21,594 nucleotides of DNA, from positions 1 through 21,594 of the forward strand of contig JAUVYQ010000029.1 of assembly GCA_030603035.1 (NCBI GenBank). The letters are read 5' to 3'. Shown here piece by piece: positions 6,355-14,204 of the stretch. The notes under the pieces were generated by a model. That model was given only the letters and a program-made list of their open reading frames with translations, was not told the DNA's origin and did no database searches. The DNA is from Phycisphaerae bacterium (GTDB lineage Bacteria > Planctomycetota > Phycisphaerae > Sedimentisphaerales > SG8-4). The first letter of the stretch is position 1, and every line of letters starts with the position of its first letter. A program made the position numbers and the translations under genes.

Positions 6355-7104
6355 ATGTCAGGTCATTCACACTGGGCGGGAATAAGATATAAAAAGGCGG
6401 CCGTTGACGCCAAGCGTGGCAGGGTATGGAGCAAATTGGCCCGAATGATAATCGTTGCCGCCAAGGCCGGCGGAGGCGACCCGGCTGCGAATCTGTCTCT
6501 GCGATATGCAATTGACAAGGCCAAGGCGGCCAATATGCCGAAAGATACCATTGAAAAGGCAATCAAAAAGGGGACCGGCGAGGTAGAGAGTGTTAATTTT
6601 GAAGAAGTGCTCTACGAGGGCTATGGCCCGGGCGGAGTGGCTATAATGGTCGAGGCACTGACAGACAACCGCAATCGAACTACGCCGGAAATCAAGAGAC
6701 TGTTCGAAAGACACGGCGGCTCGTTGGGGGCAAGCGGATGCGTCAACTGGATGTTCAGCAAGAAGGGGCTTATCACAGTCAATACCGCTGAGACGGGCGA
6801 AGAGCAGCTTCTGGAAATCGCTCTGAACGCGGGCGCAGATGATATGCAAAACACGGGGGAAGTTTATGAAATAACGTGCGACCCGGCCGCTTACGAGAAG
6901 CTAAAAGAGCGACTGCAAGAAAAAGAGATACCTACTGAGGTGGCCGAGATTTCGATGGTGCCGCAGAATACCGTGCCGGTGAACGATGACAAAACTGCCA
7001 AAAAGATAATTTCTCTGATGGAAGACTTCGAAGACCACGACGACGTGCAAAACACATACGCAAACTTTGATATACCTGATGAAATCGTATCTCGTATATC
7101 GTAG
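6355..7104 (+). CDS. yebC: YebC/PmpR-family protein
   Basis: The 249-residue product starts with the family signature SGHSHWAGIRYKKAAVDAKR (known relatives read GHSKWANI). It continues with ANMPKDTIEKAIKKGTGE, YEGYGPGGVAIMVEALTDN, RNRTTPEIKRLFERHGGSLG and GCVNWMFSKKG, covering all three domains. The family was long annotated as a DNA-binding regulator; more recent work links members to translation, including relief of ribosome stalling. The ATG follows AAGGAGCAGGT. The last codons and the TAG lie within a degenerate heptamer array, so the natural ending (DIPDEI...) continues into repeat sequence. Likely monocistronic, from the promoter near 6286. Confidence 0.95.
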   Translation: MSGHSHWAGIRYKKAAVDAKRGRVWSKLARMIIVAAKAGGGDPAANLSLRYAIDKAKAANMPKDTIEKAIKKGTGEVESVNFEEVLYEGYGPGGVAIMVEALTDNRNRTTPEIKRLFERHGGSLGASGCVNWMFSKKGLITVNTAETGEEQLLEIALNAGADDMQNTGEVYEITCDPAAYEKLKERLQEKEIPTEVAEISMVPQNTVPVNDDKTAKKIISLMEDFEDHDDVQNTYANFDIPDEIVSRIS

Positions 7105-7120
7105 GTCGTACTTCGTACAA
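7086..7120 (+). repeat. Degenerate heptamer array spanning the yebC stop codon
   Basis: CGTATCT, CGTATAT, CGTAGGT, CGTACTT, CGTACAA follow each other in exact 7-nt register. The yebC TAG at 7102-7104 lies inside the third unit. Confidence 0.7.
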
Positions 7121-7165
7121 ATCCGAATATCGAATATCGAAATCCGAAACAAATTCGAAATTCAA
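7121..7165 (+). repeat. AATCCGAATATCGAA-type A/T-rich repeat
   Basis: A run of degenerate units (ATCCGAATATCGAATATCG, AAATCCGAAAC, AAATTCGAAATTC) fills the gap between the convergent yebC and O-antigen ligase genes. Similar fragments recur near 9550-9575 (AAATTCGAAATTC). No terminator hairpin was recognised here. Confidence 0.5.
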
Positions 7166-7207
7166 ATACCAAATGTTCAAAACATAGGTCGTGGGCAGTA
7201 ACTCGTG

Positions 7208-9472
7208 TTATGGAGTTGGTTTCTGGGAGAGCTGTTCAAATCGCTGTTTTCTCTGTTTTGCGTTCTGGTATTTTTCCTCTCCTAATCTGCTGAATATTTC
7301 CTCCTCCTCGGGATACATTTTCTCAAACTGGCGGCGATATTTATCTTCGATATTGATTGCTTCTTCATACTGTTTGATGGCAATATCGGTTTTGCCAAGC
7401 TGCTCGGCGATTTTGGCTAATTCGATTCGCAGTCGGCCGGAGCCGGGATAATGCTCAACGGCAAGCAAAGCATTATCAAAAGCTTCATTCAGGTAATCGA
7501 CCTTTTTGTGCGGGGTAGAGGCGTCCGCAAGCAGGTTGTAGACCTCGGCCAATCGTTTGAAATTCTTAAAGTCGGCCCTGTTGCGCTCAATTGCGGCGAG
7601 AAAACATTCTTCGGCCTGCTCGAGCAAAAGCGGCTGATTCCTTCCGGTCTCTTTGTAATGCTGTAAATATAGTCTGCCATTCAAATTCAACGCTGCCGGG
7701 TCCAATCGGTCATCTTCAGCCGCCTCATCTAAAAGCTGGTGCGCATGTCCAAGCTCTCGCAGTGCCAGCTCGGTCTTTGCAGCAGCTTTAGCTACGGGGA
7801 TGAGAGCGTAATTAAAATAGGCCCAAACCAATACTAAGGAGACTACAACCCCTATCGCTTTTACAAAAGGTGCAGGTTTTAGAACGACCTGGGTGCGGGA
7901 CTTTTGGTGGAAGTCTAATGCGATTAGACAAGCTATTATTGCCCAAAAAGTAGTAAACACGCCCGGCTCAAAAATGGCAAAGTCTATCAAGTTGTGCAAA
8001 ATGATGCCTAAACAAGCGCAAAAAAGAGCGGCGGCGATGATATTCGTATTGCGTATTGCGTATTGCGTATTGCGTGCTGTGTTTAATGGTGATGTAAGAA
8101 GGAGAAAGGCAATGATAAAAACAGCCACGGGCGCAACGTATAATGTCACTATCACATAAATCATCACATCAAGAGTATTGCCATCTGTTACGGGCATAAT
8201 CATCGGTCTGATAAGGAGCAAGGCGGCGGATATGACAATTACGAAAGGTATGGCGAGTTTTGTAAAAGCCGGCTCACGCTGATGAGGTTTCGGCGAGAGT
8301 AAAGCAGACTTACGAGACACTGCTCGCCATAACGGTATCGAAACAAGGGCTAAAAATCCTATAAGGCCGAGTGGGCCATATTGAGTAAGGATGCTGAGCA
8401 GAAAATTATGGGGGTCTGCAACGGTTTCGAGGGCTTCGGCGGGTTTGTAATGGGTATAAAAATGTGCGAAGTTGCCCGGGCCGACACCTGTGATGGGATG
8501 GTCGGCGTACATCTTAGCCGATGCGTGCCAATACTGCCATCTGACGAGCATTGAGCTGCCGCCCGGCAATTCGCCGTGATTCAATCTATACTGAATAACC
8601 GCGCAACCGGCGGCGAGGGCCAATAGCAGGCAAACAATGAATATGGCTTTTTTGTGGGCTTTTAACCAGTTGCCAAATAAAAGGTAGATAACAAACATTG
8701 CCGCGGCAATTAGTGATGCGGTGATTGCTCCTTTGCTTTTGGTAATAGCAAGGCCGAAAATAATAACAGCGACCGCAATGCCGCAAGTAACAAGCGCTTG
8801 AGAGCCGGATGCATCGGATTTGCGATTTCTGAATTTCTCCAGGAACAAAGCGATACCGGCAAAAGACGCCAGCAATGAGAACGAGCCGGCTGAATTACGC
8901 GTTGTAAAAAAGCCGCGGACTCCCTTTGTATAAAGACGATGTTCAAAAAGAAATTGGGCAAATGTGCCTGGCTGTATGCCAAGCGGCTCAAGCAGGGTTT
9001 GTGGGGCCTTTTCATATTCGTCAATCATTGCCTGGTTTGTAACGAAAAGCTGATTAGCAGATTCATAGGCCGATACCACACCCAAAGCGGCGATAACAAC
9101 AAGCAGCAGTTTGATTTTTGAATGCGAGTCCAATATCTGTACCAGCAGGACGGCCATTAGAATTGGGGCCAGCAGCGTTACAAAGTTAGTGATTGCGGCC
9201 CGCTTGTTTGCAGCGGCAAGGCCGGCGACGATAGCAGCTATTGCGAAGATAGCCAGCCCGACTTCTATGGCGGTGAAACGATATGAAAATCTTTTACTGC
9301 AAAAGCCCCACACAAACCAAACGACAAACGACAATATCAACACAGCCGATACGGCTAAACTGTAAACGCTGTCGCTCAGATTGGCCGACTTCGTAGCAGG
9401 GCTTTCGGCAAACGTTGTTCGAAGTGCGATTACGCAAAGGCAGAGGGCAAGCAGGACATATTCGAAAATCAC
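7208..9472 (-). CDS. O-antigen ligase family (Wzy/WaaL-like) membrane protein with C-terminal TPR domain
   Basis: A polytopic inner-membrane protein with about a dozen hydrophobic segments. The conserved Wzy_C region reads GVGPGNFAHFY followed by ADPHNFLLSILTQYGPLGL, typical of enzymes that ligate or polymerise surface polysaccharide on the outer face of the membrane. The last 200 residues are hydrophilic helical repeats of TPR type (LNLNGRLYLQHYKE, AFDNALLAVEHYPGSGRL, TDIAIKQYEEAINIE). I prefer the GTG at 9472, which has AAAGG upstream. Starting at the GTG at 9529 would add 19 residues encoded almost entirely by heptamer repeat. A second heptamer block is in frame at about residues 465-476, in a loop between membrane helices. 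Downstream of the WecA-like gene, which would supply the lipid-linked sugar. Confidence 0.85.
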   Translation of the reverse strand: MIFEYVLLALCLCVIALRTTFAESPATKSANLSDSVYSLAVSAVLILSFVVWFVWGFCSKRFSYRFTAIEVGLAIFAIAAIVAGLAAANKRAAITNFVTLLAPILMAVLLVQILDSHSKIKLLLVVIAALGVVSAYESANQLFVTNQAMIDEYEKAPQTLLEPLGIQPGTFAQFLFEHRLYTKGVRGFFTTRNSAGSFSLLASFAGIALFLEKFRNRKSDASGSQALVTCGIAVAVIIFGLAITKSKGAITASLIAAAMFVIYLLFGNWLKAHKKAIFIVCLLLALAAGCAVIQYRLNHGELPGGSSMLVRWQYWHASAKMYADHPITGVGPGNFAHFYTHYKPAEALETVADPHNFLLSILTQYGPLGLIGFLALVSIPLWRAVSRKSALLSPKPHQREPAFTKLAIPFVIVISAALLLIRPMIMPVTDGNTLDVMIYVIVTLYVAPVAVFIIAFLLLTSPLNTARNTQYAIRNTNIIAAALFCACLGIILHNLIDFAIFEPGVFTTFWAIIACLIALDFHQKSRTQVVLKPAPFVKAIGVVVSLVLVWAYFNYALIPVAKAAAKTELALRELGHAHQLLDEAAEDDRLDPAALNLNGRLYLQHYKETGRNQPLLLEQAEECFLAAIERNRADFKNFKRLAEVYNLLADASTPHKKVDYLNEAFDNALLAVEHYPGSGRLRIELAKIAEQLGKTDIAIKQYEEAINIEDKYRRQFEKMYPEEEEIFSRLGEEKYQNAKQRKQRFEQLSQKPTP
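8045..8079 (-). repeat. Four CGTATTG heptamers inside the O-antigen ligase gene
   Basis: Perfect units at 8045-8072 followed by CGTGCTG. In the gene frame this reads ARNTQYAIRNTN, a polar stretch between two membrane segments. Because the unit is 7 nt, gain or loss of one unit would shift the frame. Confidence 0.85.
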
Positions 9473-9489
9473 CTGGCCTTTGCTTTTCT

Positions 9490-9524
9490 CGTATTGCGTA
9501 TTGCGTATTGCGTATTGCGTATTA
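9490..9524 (-). repeat. Five heptamers at the 5' end of the O-antigen ligase gene
   Basis: Four CGTATTG units plus CGTATTA, in register. They lie just before the preferred GTG start (9472) and inside the longer alternative reading frame from 9529, so they are either leader or repeat-encoded N-terminus. Confidence 0.85.
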
Positions 9525-9571
9525 ACCACGAAACTTCACGAGTAATACTAATAAACTCAAAATTCGAAATT

Positions 9572-10606
9572 CTAAACGGTAGTTTCGAAAATAGCGATAA
9601 TGGCCAATATCATAAACGTTTGAATGAAAATTAGAATTGCGCCGGCGAGATTAACCTGATAGAGGAAAGTTGCGCCCAGGCCGGTGCAGAGCGTAGCCAG
9701 ATATAACGTCAGAACCGTCTGGGTGTCGCTCAATCCGTGCTTTTTTAATCTGTGGGAGAAGTGCTGGGTGTCGCCGACAAACGGGCTTTTGCCCTGGCTT
9801 ATACGCAAAAGGGTTACGCTGATAAAATCATACAGTGGGACCGCCATAACGACCAACGGCATAAAAACCGAATACCATTGTCCGCTTTGGGCTTCTTGAT
9901 AATAGGTGGTGCGGAGCGTCAAAAGTGCAACGAAAAAGCCCACGACGAGCGAGCCGGCGTCACCCATAAAGATTTTGGCGGGCGGGAAATTGAACACCAA
10001 AAATCCTAACAATGTCCCTATGAAAACAATTGCCAGGCCGCCAACAAAGACCTGGGCACTTAAGGCGGCTGCGGTGAATAAAATGCAGCTTGCTATGACT
10101 GCGATGCCGGCGGCCAGGCCGTCCATATTGTCAAGAAAGTTGAAGGCGTTAATAATCAAAACTATCCAAACGGCTGAAAGAACGGTGGTGATTATTTTGC
10201 TTTCAATAAAAAACTCAATGCGAATATCCGCAACGGCGGCGGCGATTATTGCAACTGCAAACTGAACGCCAAGTTTGAAAAACGGGCCAAGATGTTTTTT
10301 GTCGTCCCATAGGCCGAGCACAAACAAGACGAAGACGCAGAGCAGCACAATCAGAAGCTGGCCGATTTTGTTTAAGAAATCAACAGGGTCAATATTAGCG
10401 GTTTGGGCGAGCGGTTCAAGATAACCGGGAAGAACTTTTATTGCGGCTGTGGCAGCGAGGATGAAAACCATTAGTGTGGTAAAGATTGCGATACCACCGC
10501 CGAGCGGGACGGATGCTTGTGCAAATCTGTCTTCAGCCGGATGCGCGACGAAGTCGGCGCGAGCGGCCAGCTTTCTTACGACGGCTGTTAAGATGACCGA
10601 CAGCAC
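9572..10606 (-). CDS. WecA/MraY-like polyprenyl-phosphate sugar-1-phosphate transferase
   Basis: A multi-pass membrane enzyme that moves a sugar-1-phosphate from a UDP-sugar to undecaprenyl phosphate, the first step of O-antigen or exopolysaccharide synthesis. Motifs: HPAEDRFAQ and PLGGGIAI near the N-terminus, WDDKK (100-104), NAFNFLDNMDGLAAG (153-167), FMGDAGS (213-219) and HFSHRLKKHG (282-291). The final His-rich loop is that of WecA/TagO-type rather than MraY-type enzymes. The listed GTG start leaves a short first membrane helix. The frame stays open upstream (ETLTILATILLAGSF) with no ATG, GTG or TTG, but an ATC at 10654-10652 has GGAG 8 nt before it. The real start may therefore be upstream and overlap the DUF4416 gene. 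Confidence 0.88.
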   Translation of the reverse strand: MLSVILTAVVRKLAARADFVAHPAEDRFAQASVPLGGGIAIFTTLMVFILAATAAIKVLPGYLEPLAQTANIDPVDFLNKIGQLLIVLLCVFVLFVLGLWDDKKHLGPFFKLGVQFAVAIIAAAVADIRIEFFIESKIITTVLSAVWIVLIINAFNFLDNMDGLAAGIAVIASCILFTAAALSAQVFVGGLAIVFIGTLLGFLVFNFPPAKIFMGDAGSLVVGFFVALLTLRTTYYQEAQSGQWYSVFMPLVVMAVPLYDFISVTLLRISQGKSPFVGDTQHFSHRLKKHGLSDTQTVLTLYLATLCTGLGATFLYQVNLAGAILIFIQTFMILAIIAIFETTV

Positions 10607-10641
10607 AAATGAGCCGGCAAGTAAGATTGTCGCTAATATGG

Positions 10642-11184
10642 TTAGTGTTTCGATTTCAACTGCTCCAGCAATCGGGTTCTGACTTTTTCAAAAAAAATGA
10701 AATAGCACCGCTGTTTGTAGTCCGGATAAGTGTATTTCAGAGGGCGCCAGGAGCCCTTGTCAAAAACAAGCGTTACTTCGGCGTACATTCTCTTGCCGAT
10801 ATATATACGATGCGAATAGTTTTTTGTTGTGGCTAGGATTAGCTTGGAGGGTTCAATGATGCCGGGGTCCAGATTTGCCGGCCTGGGCAAAGGAAGGGCC
10901 AATCTTGCCGCCAACTTTTGTTCGAGCTTGTTTGTCTTGTGTTTGATTTTCGCCAGTAAAGCCGGGTCAATCAGGCGCTCAAAGCTGAGAAATTGTCTTA
11001 AGATATGCGGGCCTGTCTGGTCTTTATAATAATCGGTTTTGTCGAATGGCCATACGTCACTTGTAAAATCGGCCCTGCCAAACTTATGGGTCAGCGCCTC
11101 GATTGCGGCGTGCAAACATTTGTGGTTGGCAGCCAGAATTCCAACTATGAGCTTGACCGGCTTAGGGTCTTTTAGCTTCCACAT
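10642..11184 (-). CDS. DUF4416-family protein
   Basis: A 180-residue soluble protein recognisable as DUF4416 from PVKLIVGIL, TDYYKDQTGPHILRQFLSFERLI, IKHKTNKLEQKLA, NLDPGIIEPSKLILATTKNYSHRIYIG, YAEVTLVFDKG and YTYPDYK. The family is found in planctomycetes and deltaproteobacteria and has no assigned function. The ATG at 11184 has no clear ribosome binding site. It is 35 bp downstream of the isomerase-like gene and touches or overlaps the start of the WecA-like gene, so it is probably in the same leftward transcript. Confidence 0.85.
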   Translation of the reverse strand: MWKLKDPKPVKLIVGILAANHKCLHAAIEALTHKFGRADFTSDVWPFDKTDYYKDQTGPHILRQFLSFERLIDPALLAKIKHKTNKLEQKLAARLALPLPRPANLDPGIIEPSKLILATTKNYSHRIYIGKRMYAEVTLVFDKGSWRPLKYTYPDYKQRCYFIFFEKVRTRLLEQLKSKH

Positions 11185-11219
11185 AGGTAGTTTTGAGTTT
11201 TGAGTTCTTAGTTTTCGGG

Positions 11220-12095
11220 TCAGACGTCGCAGATTCGTGCGGCGTATGCCAGCGACGTAAGCGGGTCCTTCCTGGGAATAAACTCGTGTGCGACGTATCC
11301 TTTGTAACCCGTCTCGACGATTGTCCGCATAATGGCGGGGTAGTACAGTTCCTGAGTTTCATCGATTTCGTTTCGGCCGGGGTTGCCGCCCGTGTGGTAA
11401 TGGCCGATGTATTCCTTATTGTTGCGGATGGTGCGGATTATGTCGCCTTCCATTATCTGAGCGTGGTAGATGTCGTAGAGGATTTTTACTCGCTCGGAGC
11501 CGACTTTTTTGCAGACCTCGACGCCCCATTTCATATTGTCGAACATGTAATCCTTATGATTGACCTTGCTGTTGAGATATTCGAGGCAGATGGTGACCTT
11601 CTTCTTTTCGGCAAGTCCCACGACCTGTTTAAGTGCGGTAACGGTATTTTCGACGCCTACATCGTCCGGCATACCGCGTCGATTTCCAGGGAAAGTGATA
11701 ACATTCGGGAATTTGTGCTCTGCGGTTGCTTCTATAGCGGTGCGGATTTTGTCGAGGCACTGAGCATGAATCTTTTTGTTGTTGAGACCGTTCGATAGTC
11801 CGTGCGTGCTGGTCATTGTGCATACGAGGCCGTATTTTTTGAGTGTGGGAAAGTCGGATGGCCCAAGCAGGTCGATTCCCTTGAGGCCCATTTGGGCTGC
11901 TGCTGCGCAGAGCCGGTCAAGAGTTAGTTTGCGGTAGCACCACCTGCTAACTGACTGGTTGATGCGTCCCTTCTTGATGACCCGTTCGATGTCGGCGGCG
12001 ACTGCCTTGCGAGTCAGTGCCCCGGCAACTGTCCCTGCGGCCATCAGGGAAGTATTGCGGATGAAAGTCCTTCGTGAAAGTTTGTTCTTGTTCAT
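11220..12095 (-). CDS. Tat-exported sugar isomerase/epimerase-like protein (hydroxypyruvate isomerase-like TIM barrel)
   Basis: The 291-residue protein begins with a twin-arginine signal (LSRRTFIRN, then a hydrophobic run ending near AVAAD), so it is predicted to be exported folded. The mature part is a xylose-isomerase-like (AP endonuclease 2) barrel. Metal-site residues fit E172 in CLEYLNS, D208 and H211 in YDIYHAQ, H232/H234 in IGHYHTGG, and E271 in AHEF. These proteins isomerise or epimerise small sugars or keto acids; substrate unknown. The ATG at 12095 has AAAGGAGAG about 5 nt upstream and begins directly before the Tat motif. The longer reading from 12143 adds 16 residues with no ribosome binding site. 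Downstream of proS by about 110 bp. Confidence 0.88.
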   Translation of the reverse strand: MNKNKLSRRTFIRNTSLMAAGTVAGALTRKAVAADIERVIKKGRINQSVSRWCYRKLTLDRLCAAAAQMGLKGIDLLGPSDFPTLKKYGLVCTMTSTHGLSNGLNNKKIHAQCLDKIRTAIEATAEHKFPNVITFPGNRRGMPDDVGVENTVTALKQVVGLAEKKKVTICLEYLNSKVNHKDYMFDNMKWGVEVCKKVGSERVKILYDIYHAQIMEGDIIRTIRNNKEYIGHYHTGGNPGRNEIDETQELYYPAIMRTIVETGYKGYVAHEFIPRKDPLTSLAYAARICDV

Positions 12096-12206
12096 CGTTT
12101 CTCTCCTTTTCAATTCTGGGTTGGTTCCGGCATCTTCCGGCAACTAAACCGGAATTTGGCCAAAACCGGTTGTAAGGTTTTCTCATCACCAATTATGCGT
12201 ACTCTG

Positions 12207-13946
12207 TTAGGTCTTCAGTTGTTCTTTTAATGAATTGACCAGCTCAATCGCCTTATCTGCCGCTTTTTCAATGGAAACTTTCCGGCTTTGCGATTCGGCT
12301 CGCAGTTTAATTTCGACATTGCCGTCGGCGACGGACTTTCTGCCGACGGTAACCCTTACCGGTATGCCAATCAGGTCGGCGTCTTTGAATTTCACTCCGC
12401 CGCGCAAGGCGCGGTCGTCTAACAATACGTCGATGCCCTTGTTGAGTAACTGCTGGTAGATGTTTTCGGCCACTTGTGCAACATCCTGGTCGTCCTGATT
12501 AACGCAAACGACCGAAACTTCAAACGGGGCGATGCTAATGGGCCAAATAATGCCGTTATCATCGTTGCTAATTTCAATGGCCGAGGCAAGGATTCGGTTG
12601 ATGCCGATGCCGTAGCAGCCCATAATGCAGGGCGCCTCTCTGCCGTTTTCATCAAGAAATTTAGCTCCGAGTTTTTCACTGTATTTTGTTCCGAGTTTGA
12701 AGACCTGGCCGACCTCGATACCTTTTCGAAACAGCAGTTTTTTGTCATTATACGTATCGCCTTCAACGGCGTAGCGAATGTCGGCAACGGTAATATTTTC
12801 ACCTTCGAGCGGGAAATCACGTCCGGGCACAACATTCTTTACGTGATAGTCGGTCTTATTGGCACCGGTAACACCCACCGCCATAGCTGCAACGGCGTGG
12901 TCGATAATCATTTTTGAGACTTTATCGGCTATCCCAACGGGTCCGGCAAAACCCACCTTTGCATCGGTAACTTTTTCTATCGTAGCTTCATCTGCCAACT
13001 CGATATGTTTGCCGCCAACAGCCAGCCTCATCTTCTCTTCATTAACATCGTGGTCACCACGAATAATTACTGCTACCGTCTTGTCTTCAGTCGAATAAAT
13101 CAGCGTCTTTATCATTTGTTCGGGTTTTGTCTTTAGAAACTTGCAGACGGCTTCGATGCTGCCGATGTTCGGCGTGTGGACATCCTGCATCGGCGGGATT
13201 TCGGCGCTGGATTTTTCTTTCGGCAATGGGTCAACAGCCGCTCTTTCGAGGTTCGCCGCATACGAGCCGTCTTCGGTATAAATGATTGTATCTTCGCCGG
13301 ATTCGCACGGGATGGTGAACTGGTGTGAGCCGGAGCCGCCCATTTCGCCGGACTCAGCCTCGACGATTACATACTCAAGGCCGCAGCGTTTGAAAATCCG
13401 GCAGTATGCGTCATACATTATTTTATATGATTTATCGAGGCCTTCGGGGTCGGCATCGAAGCTATACGCATCCTTCATTATGAATTCGCGGGACCTTATT
13501 ACGCCAAAGCGCGGGCGGAACTCATCGCGGAACTTGGGGCTTATCTGATAGAGGTTGATGGGGAGCTGCTTGTAAGAATTTATCTCGCCGGCGGCAAGGT
13601 AGGTAACAACTTCCTCGGCGGTAGGCTCGAGCACACTTTCTCTGCCGTGACGGTCAGTGAGGCGGAACAATGTCGGGCCGTAGTCGGTGCTGCGGCCGGT
13701 CCTGTCCCAGAGCTCAGCGGGCTGCATACAAGGCACAAGAATCTCCTGTGCGCCGGCCCTGTCCATCTCCTCACGGACGATTGCGATGACCTTGAGCAGG
13801 CTGCGCCAGCCGAGCGGCAGATAAGTGTATGTGCCGCTGGCGACTCTGCGGCACAAGGCCGCCCGAATCATCAATTTGTGGCTGGTCGTCTCGGCGTCGG
13901 CTGGGACTTCCTTGACCGTCGGTATAAACATTCGGCTGTATCTCAT
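12207..13946 (-). CDS. proS: Prolyl-tRNA synthetase, bacterial type with editing domain
   Basis: Charges tRNA-Pro in the cytoplasm. The 579-residue product shows class II motifs: EPTAEEV (107-113), motif 2 around PKFRDEFRPRFGVIRSREF (137-155) with MKDAYSFD after it, and motif 3 GCYGIGINR (443-451). An insertion of about 160 residues (roughly 225-390, with KTLIYSTEDKTVAVIIRGDH and VGFAGPVG) is the YbaK-like domain that clears mischarged Ala-tRNA-Pro. The C-terminal 100 residues form the anticodon-binding domain. I chose the ATG at 13946 (MRYSRMFIPTVKE), which has GAGG 8 nt upstream; the longer frame from 14024 adds unconserved residues. First gene of the leftward run. Confidence 0.96.
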   Translation of the reverse strand: MRYSRMFIPTVKEVPADAETTSHKLMIRAALCRRVASGTYTYLPLGWRSLLKVIAIVREEMDRAGAQEILVPCMQPAELWDRTGRSTDYGPTLFRLTDRHGRESVLEPTAEEVVTYLAAGEINSYKQLPINLYQISPKFRDEFRPRFGVIRSREFIMKDAYSFDADPEGLDKSYKIMYDAYCRIFKRCGLEYVIVEAESGEMGGSGSHQFTIPCESGEDTIIYTEDGSYAANLERAAVDPLPKEKSSAEIPPMQDVHTPNIGSIEAVCKFLKTKPEQMIKTLIYSTEDKTVAVIIRGDHDVNEEKMRLAVGGKHIELADEATIEKVTDAKVGFAGPVGIADKVSKMIIDHAVAAMAVGVTGANKTDYHVKNVVPGRDFPLEGENITVADIRYAVEGDTYNDKKLLFRKGIEVGQVFKLGTKYSEKLGAKFLDENGREAPCIMGCYGIGINRILASAIEISNDDNGIIWPISIAPFEVSVVCVNQDDQDVAQVAENIYQQLLNKGIDVLLDDRALRGGVKFKDADLIGIPVRVTVGRKSVADGNVEIKLRAESQSRKVSIEKAADKAIELVNSLKEQLKT

Positions 13947-14039
13947 ATTTCGCGCCTCAATACCTGGCTGCTCATTTTTGGCATTTCGTGGCACGTTTAT
14001 AGCCCAAAATCCTGATGCTTGCAAGCATATTTCCTATTT

Positions 14040-14060
14040 CGTTGTTCATATTTCGTATTA
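14040..14060 (+). repeat. Three degenerate heptamers in the proS/YhaM-like divergent region
   Basis: CGTTGTT, CATATTT, CGTATTA in 7-nt register, in the 258-bp region between proS and the nuclease gene. Confidence 0.45.
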
Positions 14061-14136
14061 TGGGAAATCACTGCTTGCATAAGAATCGGTTAGGCAATAT
14101 GATTTCGGGAAAGATATATGATTAACCGCGGAGAAC

Positions 14137-14162
14137 GCGGTCCTTGGGACTCCTTACGGAGA
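14137..14162 (-). repeat. Copy of a CCTTGGGACTCCTTNCGGAG repeat
   Basis: GCGGTCCTTGGGACTCC followed by TTACGGAG matches, in the opposite orientation, the block inside the composite element near 17482-17511 (CCTCCGAAAGGAGTCCCAAG, then GACTGCGG). Another example of one repeat unit shared between distant intergenic regions. Confidence 0.5.
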
Positions 14163-14204
14163 GAATGCAGAGAATAATCAATAATCAATTTTATGGAGCG
14201 GACA

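Noticed and set aside
11193..11798. 201-codon rightward frame opposite the isomerase-like gene
   Set aside because: Antisense to a well-recognised TIM-barrel protein with Tat signal and good ribosome binding site; the rightward translation shows no family motif.
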